Assembly (NCBI RefSeq): GCF_002878395.1 | Contig: NC_061121.1 | Coordinates: 49,909,019 to 49,973,018 of the forward strand | Reading direction: 5' to 3' | From: Capsicum annuum | Lineage: Eukaryota; Streptophyta; Magnoliopsida; Solanales; Solanaceae | Length of the DNA: 64,000 nucleotides | In this document: in pieces, positions 21,300-33,599 of the stretch | Layout of the letters: every line of letters begins with the position of its first letter | Numbering within the stretch: the stretch's first letter is position 1 | Notes under the pieces: model-generated | What the model was told of the DNA's origin: nothing | Databases searched by the model: none | The model's input: the letters and a program-made list of their open reading frames with translations, nothing else | Program-made: the position numbers and the translations under genes

Positions 21300-23698
21300 A
21301 AAAGTGTAACATGAATGTAGTGGTATTGAATAAATAAAACTATTTTTATTTTACTAGAATATTAATACTGTTATTCATAGTTGATCAAACTACGCATCAA
21401 CTTAAAATCGACTGTGCTAGTAGTTTACAAAAGATCAAAAATGCATTCTATGATGTTAATCAATTTTGTATCATCTATGATAACATAATACATATTCGAA
21501 TTTTTTGAAAAAACATAATTTGATAAAAATCGATTCATACAAAATCTTAAGAACTTTCATACAATAAAAAATTGTTTCTAATATCATCAAATAATCATTC
21601 AATTCATTTGTTGTCCAAGTAAAATAATTGTCTTAAACTTTCACCACATTATCATTCAAATAATTTTTTCTCATCAACAGTAATGTTATCATTGATAAAA
21701 CAATGATACCCATCACCACATCATCAACATCTTCTTCTTCCTCCTTTTTCTCTTCTTCCTTTTTCCTCCTTTTTTACTTGTTCTGCTTCTTCTTTGTCTA
21801 CTTCTTCTTTTTCTTCTTTATATTCTTCTTTATCTTGTTTCTCAGCTTGTTCCTCTTTGTCTGCTTCTTCTTCCAGTTCTTCTTCATCTATTTTCTCTAA
21901 TTCTTCACTTTTTTTTTAGTTTCTTCTTTTTCTTCTATTTTTCATCTTCTTCCTCTACTGCTTCTTCTTTTTCTCTTTCTTTTTCAACCTTATCTTCTTT
22001 AATTCTGCTTCTTTCTCTCCTATTTCTTTTTTTATCATAATTCTACTACTTGTTCGTCCTTCTTTTTTTCTTCTTTTTCCTCTTCTGCCATTATAGTGGT
22101 CAACTTATCAATTTTACTTTTTTCTCTTCATTCCTCTCCTCTTCTTCAAGTTCCATATGCACTGTATCATGTTCTAAAGTGTAATGACATTTATAGCAGA
22201 AAATTAATCCACTACATAAATTATTAAATTAAGTTGCCTCGTTCATGTTGTTGCTCATCCTTTAATTTTTTTCTTTATTCTTTTTTCTTTGATATAGGCA
22301 GCAATATCCAACATGACCTTCTCGAGCATAGCAACACGCTTATGTAGATTCTCATAGAGAGAGGTGTCTACTACAATTTTTGAGGTACTCGAATAATCAT
22401 CATCACCAACATTTGCTTCAATAATATTACCACTTAAAATTTTCGTCATCACTATCTCTGTGTGAAGTAAGAACATTCTTCCTTTGTAAATCTTTCTTCA
22501 ATCCACTGAGGAAGTTATTCTTCACTTCGTCTTTAATATGGCTTAAATGTAATCATGTAATTAATCTTCATCTCGCGAACAGTAGGGATGATGTACGGAT
22601 GCACGTTCTACAGTAAATAATTTAACAATCACATAATATTCAATATGACAGTAGCATTATTGCATAATAAAAAATAAATTCATACCTCTATAATTTTTTT
22701 TTATAATTGAATGGGTCAACTTCGATTATCTTGTTCTTTTTTATAGTGTATCATCTGAGGATGCAGGAAATGAAAAAGGACTCATTAATTGATTTTTCAG
22801 CAAATTATCCAAGATGAGGAAGGCCTCATTGATCCAAATCTATAATCAATACAATAATAAAAAAATAGATCATAGTCTATAACAGACTATATATAAAATA
22901 TGAATCTATGATAAATTGAATAAAGAATTGATGATAGATATCGTGAATGTCCAAGAAAATTCAAATAGAGCATAGGATGTCTTCTGCTTCTCATCAAATA
23001 CTTCTCTCTTCTTTTTTAAGTCTATTTTCTTTTTTAGATAATCTATGATCAATTAAAATATCTCTTTTCTCCATGAATAGCTCTCGAAGAAACTCAAAGA
23101 ATCCACCATTCGAATCAGTTTTTTATCGACAACCTTCATCAAATTTTTACAAGTAACATGATGTGCAAGAACCACAGTAAACAATACTTAAAACTTTTGA
23201 TCCTCAGTCTACTTATTCCTTCTAATCAACTATAACAACTTCACCAATGTTATGTTTTGTTTTTCATCACTTTAAAGCAAAAAGGTTTCCCTTTCTTTAA
23301 CACCTTCTTCAATTTTGATTCACTGGGATATGATGAACAGTTCAACCCCGCGATCAAACAAAACTCCTATAATTCAAAACGATCTGTCTTATTATTCACA
23401 CAAAATCATATCTCATGCAATATCTTATCGTTCTTAACATATCGCAACAACAAATAATGGACCATCTGTCCATTTAATTTTAGATGTTGTGAAATGTTTC
23501 TCAAGTGTCCAAAACAGAACTGCATAAATCTTTTTTTAAAATTTTGGCCAAATAGAATTTGCTTAAAATTTTGATACATGACTATTCTTGATCTAATTGA
23601 TATCATTATTGGAAAAGATCCAACCCCGTCCATCAAAGTTCGAAGTTCATACCACTCCATGAAAATATACCTTGAACAAAAAGACACAGATAAGGAAT
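21300..23698 (-). pseudogene. DUF1985 / Ulp1-type MULE gene, 3' part, broken
   Basis: On the minus strand the reading from 23698 gives the DUF1985 region: HYLLLRYVKNDKILHEI, then FCVNNKTDRFEL, EFCLIAGLNCSSYPSESKL and KKVLKKGKPF near 23290. Further on are NVHPYIIPTVREMK (about 22590), KPY, and an ORF at 22476-22255 with SLYENLHKRVAMLEKVMLDI, a leucine-heptad-like helix. A long Glu/Lys-rich low-complexity region follows (pyrimidine-rich on plus, about 21718-22110). In plants such genes normally encode a C48 cysteine protease domain at the C-terminus and often ride in Kaonashi-like MULEs; I cannot see that domain. Many stops and frameshifts. The 5' half is at 37256-38410, split off by the gypsy element. 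Confidence 0.65.
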
Positions 23699-23703
23699 CA
23701 TTA
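23699..23703. repeat. target-site duplication CATTA (left)
   Basis: Identical to 37251-37255 on the far side of the gypsy element, fixing both ends of the insertion. Confidence 0.85.
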
Positions 23704-25920
23704 TGAAACACCCTGAGTTTTTGAACTCTCTAGGAACCATACGACTCAAGCATACTAGTGGTATATTGTGCAAATGACTTAGGATCCCAAATCGTATAAT
23801 AAACAGTGTGTTCTAGGTTATTTTTTATCCAAGGTACGACAAGGATCCATACGAGTTGTATGGAGATGGTACGACAGAGTAGGACCAATCGTATATTAAA
23901 TAGTATCCATTATTGATCATGTACAGCTATAGGGTACCAATTGTACGATGTTCATACGAGTTAGGCCATGAACTCATATGTTAGACAGAATTGTAGTCTA
24001 ATTTTCTGCCTAGGGTATGATTTAGGGGTACTACTGGTATGAATGGATACGGGTGAGGGGTCCAAACCGTACCCACCTGTGTTATTTCTATTATAGATTT
24101 TAAGCTGGGGGTATTCTGGATATTTCCTACCACAAAACCTTAAGACCCCACATCCTACAACATATTTTATCCTCTCATTACTTACTTTATAAGATTAAAA
24201 AACACTCTTTAAACTCTCTCTAGCAACCTCTCAAGAAGATTGGGCTAGGGTTTATTAAAGGTGGTCATCTAGGCTTAAGAATCAAAATCTCTCCATGAAT
24301 TTTCATAACCAAGGCATGTTACTCCTCCCAAATTGTTAGTTCAACTGAAATCATGTTTTAATGAATGGTTTTCATGGTGTTATTATGATATTATTTGGGT
24401 TTTAAAATATATGTTGGGGGTTTTGGTTGTTCTTTGTTGGATAATGGTTTCCCATATTTTTCTTACGTCTTTCAAGTTATAATGGTGGTTTGAACACATG
24501 GTTGCATGGGAATGGTCAATTGATACTTGATTTTGGTTTTGGAAACTATATGCCCTCAACATGTTTGTTAAAATGCCTATGAGAATGGTTTTGTCACATA
24601 GTTTGACTATCATTGAAAACCTTTCACTGCATAATATGGTAATAGGACCTAAATTGGTTTAAATACTTTTTAAATAATTTTTCGAAAGGCCTTGGTGGCC
24701 ATGGATTTGGCTAAATATGGTTTTGAAAATCTTATGGGGTATAATGGAATCCCCTAAGTGAGCAATCTATGAAAAACTTGTGGGGTATATAGGAATCCCC
24801 CATATGATTTTAAAAATAAAATTTTGGGTACATGGGAATTCCCTAAGTGTTGGTTAATGACATTGCTTGCAAGTTATAGTCGGTGTAACAATACCACATT
24901 ATAATACCTTAATAATTGACTTCTAGAATTGGTCGTTTGTTTATGTGTTAAATATTTTAAATGGTCAATAATGGGGGTTGTGATACCTACCCGTGAAGAT
25001 ATGAGTCCAAAAGGTTGACATTGGAAACTCATGTTTGCCAACATGAAGATTGGTCTTGATGACCTCGTACTTATGGGGTACAAGAGAATTCTCCAAGTAT
25101 ATACTCGTACATATGTATCATAGAGGGCAAAGGGTACAAGGGAATCCCTGGCCACCTATAGTATCTTCAGTTTGTGCGGCTACATGGATCGAGGGTCGTT
25201 CAGGGGGTAATATTGGACCCAATAGCCCGTGGGTGGATTATGATGATAAATCTACACCACCCACATTAAGGTTTTAAATGTATGCTAAACTCGGTTCCCT
25301 TTTCCAACATGATATATATATATATATATGTATGTATGTGATTATATATGGTTATTTACTTTTATTTTGAATAATTGTGTTATTTTATCCTTACTCCTGA
25401 GTACATGCTAGTGTTCACCCGTTAACCCTTCTTCGAGCATTGTATCCCCACATAATGCAGGAACCGACCATACTATCACACCTCCTACTCAGTGACTTGG
25501 TGATTCGGGGATAACTTGAGTCAGACTAAAGTGGTGAGCTTTCATTCTTCAAAAGGCTCATTCCATGTTATGGTTTATTTTATGCTTTTGCTATTCTCTT
25601 GACATTTGCTTTTAGCTATGGTCTGGGGCATGTCCCGAATTAATATTCTTGGACATTGTTTAGAGGCTTTGTATGGACAATTGTGAACTTAGGTATATTT
25701 TAGTTTGGTTTCGTTTAGATGCTATGACTTGATTGGTTGGTCACGGTTCTAGAATTATTACAAAGTCATTGAGATATTAATACTCTATCTTGTTATATGT
25801 TCAGAATTCATCTAACGCGAGTTGTATAGTGGTTGGTTGGATTGGGTATAGAGGGTGGTCTCCGATCTCGGTCAGACTTGAGATGTTCGATATGATGAGG
25901 CCCTGGTTCGAGTCATGTTA
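23704..25920 (+). repeat. 5' LTR of the gypsy element
   Basis: Begins TGAAACACCCTGAG and ends CATGTTA (the 3' LTR has CATGTCA). It holds repeated TACGA/GTATGG-rich sequence near its start and a TA/GTAT microsatellite at 25313-25340, the site where the 3' LTR carries the viral insertion. ORFs inside are chance readings. Confidence 0.9.
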
Positions 25921-25923
25921 CAT

Positions 25924-25936
25924 TGGTATCACAGCC
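25924..25936 (+). promoter_or_regulatory. primer-binding site (initiator tRNA-Met type)
   Basis: TGGTATCACAGCC, three bases after the LTR, differs by one base from the usual plant TGGTATCAGAGCC. Confidence 0.85.
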
Positions 25937-26129
25937 TAGGTTTTGGTGTCAGGGTATGTCCATAAAGCTGTGTTGAGTAGAGTCTCTTTTATGGGCGTGT
26001 AGCGCACCCCACTTATAAGGGAGAGACTACAAGGCATCTTGGAGTGTTTGATTTTCTTGTTTTTATATTTTTGAGCTATAGAGTTAGGGTCTTGAACTCT
26101 CACCTAAATCTTCTTTTGTTGATTTTTCA

Positions 26130-27055
26130 GATCATGCCCTTCTAACGTTGTGAAGCTTATGAAAACTCACCTATCCCATTCGAGAATGACGTAGATAGAT
26201 CTCGTCCAACTCATGGGGTGGAGACCCTATCGGGGATTGCTGCATCTAATTTTCCCCATAGAATTCTATCGGTCTCTACTGACCCTACTCTGAAAGATGA
26301 CACTCATGTTCAGTCACCCCAAGGAGATGTTACCAATGTTAATTTTTATGTTCTATTCAACAGTTGACCCAGATAGTGACATCTTTGTCACGATAATACA
26401 TTTTTATTAGAGGGAGAAAGAATAAGGCAAGGTCAAGAAATAGACGAAGAAAGAAATCCCAATATCCAGACTGGGTGAGGGGTTAGAAGAATAGTGGTAA
26501 AAGTGGTGGACAATGGTTAGAGTAAAGGAATCCAAGAAGTTCCCAGGTGGTTGTCAATATCCCTTATTCTCAGTTTTCTGGTGATTATTATTTTTGGGTT
26601 GGTGGAGCTAAGTCAGCCCTATCCTATCATCCCTGCCAATTTTGTGGTCTGTTGTACCATGGTTATTGCAATAAGGAGAGGAATCAGTGTTTTAGATATG
26701 GTTAGTTGGGTCACATATAGCAAGAGTGTCCCACAAAAGTTTCCACTAGGACAAAAAGAATCACGATTGCCACCTCCTTAGATCCTACACCAAGGGGTGT
26801 TTCTTCTGGATTAGGCACTAGCCGAGACTGTCCTTATGATCTCACTACCTGACAGGAGTCCAATGCATCACCTGATGTCATTATTGGTGCATTGAAACTC
26901 TTTTCCTGTAATGTGTACTATTTACTTGATCTGGGGTCCACTCTCTCTTATGTAACCTCATTTGTGGTTCTGCATTTTGGTTTTGGCCTAAAGTGCATTT
27001 CTGATCCTGTCTTTGTGTCTACTCCAGTAAGTAACTCTGTGATTGGTAGACCTGG
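26130..27055 (+). pseudogene. gypsy gag end and aspartic protease, degraded
   Basis: The N-terminal reading gives ENDVDRSRPTHGVETLSG. Near 26630-26720 are two zinc motifs, CQFCGLLYHGYC and C-F-R-Y-G-stop-L-G-H-I-stop-Q-E-C; in the second, a Cys has become Tyr and two codons are stops. The protease stretch SPDVIIGALKLFSCNVYYLL-DLGSTLSYVTSFV (about 26872-26967) has DLG where D-S/T/P-G is usual. Gag would bind RNA through the knuckles and the protease would mature the polyprotein, but neither is intact. Reading ends at a (TA)n tract near 27079, with no RT beyond. Confidence 0.75.
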
Positions 27056-27078
27056 GGTAATCTACTCGTGGGGTAGAC

Positions 27079-27095
27079 TATATATATATATATAT

Positions 27096-27138
<43 letters not shown>
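27079..27138. repeat. (TA)n microsatellite
   Basis: About 60 bases of nearly pure TA. It sits where protease-RT coding sequence would be expected, so it may mark the deletion of pol. Confidence 0.85.
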
Positions 27139-27141
<3 letters not shown>

Positions 27142-28958
27142 GTGGGGTGCTCAATAGGTAGTGCATGATGGTTTATAGACACTAAGTTTGAACTTTAGAT
27201 ATTGATTTTGGTGAAGGGGGTATATTATCTTAAGGATAGCAATGCAAGATTTGTAGGGGTAGATTGGTAGGCTTGGTAAGGTGTGCGGAAGAAATGAGGT
27301 TGATCACTTAGGGAATACAAGGGTAGGGAAAGTTGTAATATAAAGACTGGAGGTCTAGGTTGAACTGATGGATTGGGTCTAAGTCATTGAATGGGTTAGG
27401 GCGTAGGGTTTGTGAGGCTATGCTTGACCCCAGGTAGAATCTGAATAGATGAGGTTTTAAGAATAAAAAAGCCAAGTGTTACTAGTACATGTCTATAGTG
27501 ATACCCCTTAGAGCGGAGTGTTGTGTTTTTAGGTGTAGTAAGATTGAGATCAAAGGGCTAATCTTAAATTTTCTTCTACCAGTGGACTTCAAGGGAAAGT
27601 TGATATGAATTTACTCCTATTCTAAAAATTCCCTCATATTTCGATTAAGAGGGCACTCTACTAGTGTTGCACGAATTCTAATAGTGCTTATGCCTAAAGT
27701 CCGTATTCTATGTGTCGTGTATGTCCATACTCCAGCCCCTAAATCAAAGGCATTAATGGTCCTCATAAATCCAAGCCTCCAAGTGTTCAAGCTCTATGCC
27801 ATGATACTCATGACCCATAGATTCATGTCTCACTTCTTGCCTGGTTCTAAGAAACAATAGTTTTAAGCGACAATCCTCGCTTTGTTCCCTGAATATGAAT
27901 CTCGGATTTACGTTACACTACCTTTGGTATATGCAGACATGTTTCTTCTGGTGCATAGTCCTAAGGACTCGTACTATGGTGTGTTTATTTCGGAGTAACC
28001 TTTCATTTATAACCTTGGTGGTTGCTTTGGAGTACCTTATTCCTATTGTATCGTGTCTCATTTCGTAGGTATCGCCTTGGGTAGTATGACAGATAGGAGT
28101 TGTAATTAGGAAGTAACCCCCCTCCTTCTTGATGTTTATACTCTAGTTCCCTAGTGACCCTTCTTATGTTTGGATGGTGTACCCTTGGAAGCATAGTGAT
28201 GTGTTGGACGAGAGAGTAGATGTCCTTTATTGTGAAATCCTGGCGTGACTACTAGAGATAAGGTTATGAGTGTAGATAGAAAAATAAGATGAATATTGTC
28301 ATACTAAATAGTTGTAGAGGGGAGGTGTGGTGAAAACCTTTGTTATAGTGATTAGGGGTGTTATTTTTGGTGAGGAAATCTATACAGTGGGTATAGTAAA
28401 GATAGGCTGGAGCATGGTGATTGATAAATACCCAACCATGTGTTATGCGGCTATAGCTCCTTGATTATAGTGATAGACGAGGTAGTATTATCAGGGCAAT
28501 GTAAAGTATAGGGTCCCGTAGTTTTCACTAGCAGCTTTAACTCAATGTTAGTCCTTAACATGGGATGGATATGGGGCTATACTCAGGCCCTCGTAGTTAT
28601 GTGTTCGCGGGAAGGAGGCAGGGAGGTTGAAATGTAGAGGTGTTATCTTCGTAGTTGAAATCTTGGCAGAGAGTGTAGACATATGTAAGGGATATTAGAT
28701 GCATTGGTTAGGGAGGAAGAAGCTTTGCGGGGAGCTAGAGGGTACATAGAGTCCGAATACCCAATTTTTGCTCTCCGTTCTGGATATTCGTGCTTAAAAT
28801 AGGTGTTCTTCACCACATCTTTGTTTTCTAACTTAGTTAAAGGAAAGATTGATTTTCTTGCATCCTTGTTTTTTAACTTGCTTAAAGGTCAGAGCAGGTG
28901 TGTTTAGGGTTTAAATCATGCTAGTCATGCCTCGTTCTATCATTTGAAGATTAATGAT
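27139..28958 (+). other. degenerate internal region of gypsy element
   Basis: No RT, RNase H or integrase motif found on either strand. It is TG/GGG-rich like the LTR-flanking sequence. Two diverged ~50-base copies of a TTTTCTAACTTAGTTAAAGG-like unit lie near 28820-28890. Minus-strand ORF 28194-28003 has no recognised domain. Confidence 0.5.
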
Positions 28959-28974
28959 CCAAGTGGGGGAGAAT
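28959..28974 (+). promoter_or_regulatory. polypurine tract of the gypsy element
   Basis: AAGTGGGGGAGAAT directly abuts the 3' LTR start TGAAACACC at 28975, the usual site of plus-strand priming. Confidence 0.8.
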
Positions 28975-30611
28975 TGAAACACCCTGAGTTTTGACCCTTA
29001 GAAATTTCATCAGTTTTTGAACTCTCTACGAACCATACGACTTAAGCATACTAGTGGCATGTTGTGCTAACGACTTAGGAGCCCAAGTTGTATGATAAAT
29101 AGTGTGATCTAGGTCATTTTTTTCCAAGGTACGACAAGACTCTATACGAGTCCTATAGATATGGTACGACAAAGTAGGGCTATTCATATGTTAAACAGTG
29201 TGCATTCTTGATTATGTACTACTTAGGGTACGACTATAGGGCACCAATCGTACGATGTTCATACAAGTTAGGCCATGAAGTTGTATGTTGGACAGAATTG
29301 TAGTCCAACTTTCTGCCTAGGGTACGAGTTAAGGGTACTACTCGTATGATTGGATACAAGTGAGGGGTCCAAATCGTACCCACCTGCGTTATTTTTTTAC
29401 AGCTTTTAAGCTGGGGGTATTCTATATATTTCCCACCCCAAACCCTTAAGACCCCACGTTCTATAACACCTTTTAGCCTCTCATTACTCACTTTTGAAGA
29501 TTTAAAAAACATTCTTTAAACTCTCCCTAACAACCTCTCCAGAAGATTGGGCTAGGGTTTATTCAAGGTGGACATTTAGAGGATTAAGAATCAAAATCTC
29601 TTCGTGAATCTTCATAACCCAGGCGTGTTACTCCTCCCAAATTGTTAGTTCAACTAAAATCATATTTTACTGGATGGTTTTCATGGTGTTATTGTGATAT
29701 TGTTTGGGTTTTGAAATATATGTTGGGGGTTTTAGTTTTTCTTTGTTGGATAATGTTTTCCTATGTTTTTCTTATGGCTTTCATGTTATAATGGTGGTTT
29801 GAACATGTGGTTGCATTGGAATGGTCAATTGATACTTGGTTTTAATTTTGGAAACTATATGACCTCAACATGTTTGTTGAAATATCTATGAGAATGGTTT
29901 TGTGTCATAGCTTGATTATCATTGAAAATCTTGCATTGCATAATATGGTAATGGGACCTAAACTAGATTAAATAGTTTTAAATGATTTTTGGAAAGGCCT
30001 TGGTGGCCATGACTTTGGTTAAAGATGCTTTTGAAAAACTTATGGGGTACAATGGAATTCCCAATGTGAATAATCTATGAAAACCTTGTGGGGTACACAG
30101 GAATCCCCCAAATGATTTTAATAATAGAATGTTGGGAACATGGGAATCCCCTAAGTGAATGTTGGGAACATGGGAATCCCCTAAGTGTTAACTAATGACA
30201 TTGCTTACAAGCTATAGTCAGTATGACGATACTACATTATCATGCCTTAATCTTTTAATTGGGCAATAATGAGGGTTGTGATAGCTAGCCGTGAAGGTGT
30301 GAGTCCGAAAGGTTGACACTGAAAACTCATGTTTGCCGACATGAGGATTGGTCTTGATGACCACGTACTTGTGGGGTACGAGGGAATCCCCTAAGTATAT
30401 ACTCATATATATGTATCATAGAGGGTGAAGGGTACAAGGAAATACCCGGCCACCTATGGTATCTCCTGTTCGTGTGGCTACACGCACTGGGTCCCGTTCA
30501 GGGGATAACACTAGACCCATATAGCCTGTGGGTAGATTATGCTGGTAAAGCTACACAACCCAGGTTAAGGTTTTAAATGCATGTTAAACTCGAATTTCTT
30601 TTCCAACATGA
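28975..30611 (+). repeat. 3' LTR of the gypsy element, first part
   Basis: Aligns with 23704-25311 of the 5' LTR through TTCCAACATGA, where viral sequence begins. A ~30-base duplication private to this copy (ATGTTGGGAACATGGG with the following AATCCCCTAAGTGA) lies at 30129-30187. Confidence 0.9.
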
Positions 30612-31107
30612 CATCCGAATTTAAATAATTTAGCTGTGAAGCTAGGACTTCCACCTGGGAATATTAAAATTCTTGGATACAAACTTTTTATTCCTAGAAT
30701 TTCAAAAGTTTCTCCACTCTCACTTGGTAGATTGTAAATCTGTCTGGTGAATGTCATATATTCTTCCTCTTTTGGATGGATTTTTCCGACTTGAAAAGAA
30801 GCAAATCTTTTTCCTGCGGAAGAGTTAGTCCTTTTTCTAATTTATCAGAATTTTTTTTAGTTTTCACTGATGTTGTTTCTATAGGGAATTTTCCTTGTGG
30901 CCGGCTTTTAGTTGTGTCAGAAGACTCAGACATTGGTATATCCGGGCTTACTATGGAGATGTTGTTGGCACTAGGTGCTAGTGGGACATCTCCTGCCACT
31001 TTGTTAGGGATTTTTTATCCCTTTGGTCTAGTATCCAGATGTTCATAGAGAAGTTGAAATTCTATGATATTTTTAGCTTGATCAGTATTAAACTGATTTA
31101 GTTCATA
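30612..31107 (-). pseudogene. viral C-terminal ORF (transactivator/inclusion-body region?), truncated
   Basis: Downstream of RNase H the minus strand carries an 81-codon open stretch (30999-30754) rich in Ser, Pro and Lys, followed in another frame by about 50 codons that run unbroken into the edge of the LTR at 30612. Position after RNase H fits the last caulimovirid ORF, which encodes a translational transactivator or inclusion protein. Sequence similarity is too weak for me to be sure. It is truncated by the integration border. Confidence 0.4.
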
Positions 31108-31746
31108 TTATAATTTTCTCGCCTTTTCAGACAAGCCTGATAGTTCATCACGAGTGTTAAATAGCATAGGATTTTTTTCATTTATGGCTTCTTCAATGTC
31201 ATTCATTCTTTGGAATATCCTATTGACCAACACCTGGGTTCTATTGTCTATTTGGACGTTTCTTGAACGAAAATTTGCAAAAACATTGTCAGATCCTTTA
31301 ACATTTTCTATTTTAAAAGAATAGAACGACAACAATACCTTCCGTATGTGTAACCTTCTGTATTGTGGTTCGCAAGGTAATTTATTAAATATCAAACCTA
31401 ATATTTGTGTGTTACCTATTTTTACAATAAATGATTTTGGTAATAAAAATGCTGAAAACTTTTGTATCCCTTTTATTACCGCTAGTAATTCTTTTTCATT
31501 TGTGGAATAATTAACTTTTGCTTCATTAAAAGTTTCACTGGTATATCGGCAAATTTCATTTAAATCTGTTTGTAATAATGCTCCCCAATGATAGTCAGAG
31601 GCATTTGTTTGTAAGACTAAATTGTCTTTTGGTTCAGGTAGTCTAAGCTTTGGAAGCTTAGCAAATTCTTCTTTTAGATTTTGAACACAAAGAGTATGTT
31701 CATTGGTCCATACTAGACAATTTGACTTTCTAATTAGTTTTTGCAA
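31108..31746 (-). pseudogene. viral RNase H domain, inactivated
   Basis: A 212-codon open stretch. RNase H degrades the RNA strand during reverse transcription. It shows the domain order of caulimovirid RNase H, but the first catalytic Asp position reads Asn (TNASD, codon 31605-31603). The Glu-containing segment NEKELLAVIKG is kept. The later V-K-I-G-N-T-Q and G-S-D-N-V-F-A-N segments lack the expected Asp residues. Retention of a long open frame with catalytic positions altered suggests a non-functional copy that has not yet acquired stops here. It lies in a different frame from the RT block. Confidence 0.8.
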
Positions 31747-31847
31747 AGGATTTCTTTTCTTTGCAAGATCCGGATGAATTCACCTGCATAGTTTAAACAA
31801 CCAAGAAATTTTTGTCTCTTGTTTCATTGTTAGTTTATTAGGAAATT

Positions 31848-32889
31848 CTATTTTCTTTGAAATATGAGTTGTAACTCTATTTCATTTTTTGAAATAATCA
31901 TTCCAAGAAATTCTATTTCATTTTTGTTTATTTCAGCCTTTTTTTGTCTTAAAACAATTGTATTTTTAACATAAATTTTTGAAAATTCTCTGAGATGTGC
32001 TAAATGTTCTTGGTAGTTTTCTGAGCATACCAAAATATCGTCTATGTTGACAATTAAAAAATTCTTTTCAGAGAATATTTTATCTAGTTTTCTTTGGAAG
32101 ATTTGGGGCGCATTTTTTAATCCAAATGTCATTACCAACCATTCATAATATCTATTAGGAGTGCGAAATATTGTTAGAGGGATTGATTCCTCTAATGGTT
32201 TAATTTGTCAAAACCCACTTTTACAGTCAAATTTTGAAAAGTATGATTTTCCTTTAGCAAGGTTGATAAGATTGTTTTTATTTGGGATAAAATATCCATC
32301 AAAAATATATTTTTTATTTAGCTCTTTATAGTTTATTATCATTCGAGCTTTTTCTCTTTTTTGTTCCGCATGATTTCTAACCATAAATGCGGGATTGCTG
32401 TGTGGACTCCTGCTTTCCCTTATTAATTTGAGATTAAGGAGTTCTTGTATCTGAATCTTAAATTCAATTTTATCTTCTTCATTGTAAAGTGTGGGTTTAA
32501 CTCTTATAATGATACTAGAATTTTTAAGAATCAAAACTGTCTTTTCATGATTATTGTCTCATTTTTTTCAATAGATTTTCTCCATAAGAGTGTTATAAAT
32601 CTTGTTTTATTTTTTTCAAGATTAAGACATTTACATGAATATTTTTTTGGGTTATCCAAAAATTTCTTTCAAAAATTCCCCTTTCTTTTGTTAAAACGTA
32701 GGGATTATGTTTTCTTGAGATTTTTATAAAATGATTACATAGAGTTTTGAAACTAACCATGTATATTGTTTGATGATAATCCTGAAAGTGTTGTATAAAA
32801 TTATTTTTGAGTAACAAATTAATTTCTAGTTTATCATAAGCATAAACATATTTTATTGAAAGAATTTTAGTAACTAAAATTATTTTCAC
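31848..32889 (-). pseudogene. viral reverse transcriptase, broken
   Basis: Copies the viral pregenomic RNA into DNA. Pieces lie at 32889-32593, 32534-32208 and 32138-31848 in two frames. Visible are the SPHSNPAFMVRNHAEQKR and YFSKFDCKSGF segments of the fingers/palm and the FGLKNAPQIFQRKLD helix. The active-site box reads N-I-D-D-I-L-V at about 32045-32028, both Asp retained but the usual aromatic replaced by Asn. At least two stops or frame changes separate the pieces. Confidence 0.85.
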
Positions 32890-33119
32890 ATTTTCTTTAT
32901 AATGTGTGAGCTTTTCCCTGTCACCTGTAATACTAGCAATAGAAGCATTAACATGATTATTTTTTCAATTTTTTATCGAAAAAGTTTTAGCGAAACTGGC
33001 TTCAGAATCATTATCTATCTGACAACATGATGTCAATTTTGTTTCATAGGTGGTAAATTCTACGAATACTACTACTCTAAAAGAGGTTTCTTTTGGCATT
33101 TAGATTTTAGGAATAAAAC

Positions 33120-33480
33120 AAGTTTTACCGTCTAAGGTTATTTTAATTCCTTTCTTTTGGATATTATATTGATCTAAGCTGTTGAGAAATGTTCCTCCTA
33201 ATATTATATTATAATCATTTTCATGATTGGTAATATAACAAGGAATGGTTCTTCTAATTGATTCAAACTAAATTGATAGTTTTACCATTTTTGACCAGTT
33301 GTAGTTGTTTTCTTCAAATGTTTTATAAATGTAGGGGGTACCTTCATACGTGGTTAAACCATCTAGGATACTTTTCTTAACATGATTTGCCGAAGATCCT
33401 GATTGAATTAGGATGGTATGTTTATTCCAATCTCTCCCATTAAAGAATCTTCCTGAAACTTTAGTAATGTTGTTAGAGCT
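33120..33480 (-). pseudogene. viral aspartic protease region, degraded
   Basis: In the same frame as the movement-protein segment upstream. The active-site loop reads ILIQSGSSANHV, with Gln (codon 33405-33403) where retroviral-type proteases have Asp. The second conserved segment, IILGGTFLNSLDQYN, is seen near 33215-33170. Loss of the Asp would abolish cleavage. The reading is continuous with 34035-33694 apart from one stop, so the protein layout (movement protein followed by protease) may be a fused ORF or a result of decay. Confidence 0.65.
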
Positions 33481-33599
33481 TTCATTGGTAATTCTTCTAG
33501 AATTACCTTTTCTTATGACATTTCTCTCATACTCTATAGAGAGTTTCAGGTTTGAGGTATTTGAGCTTCCTATTTCTAGGGCTCTTCCAACTTGAATTT

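Noticed and set aside
21703..21900. 65-codon Phe-rich plus ORF resembling a membrane peptide
   Set aside because: Artefact of the CTT/TTC tract; the minus strand is the coding one.
30776..31048. 90-codon plus ORF in the viral region
   Set aside because: Antisense shadow of the minus-strand viral C-terminal ORF.
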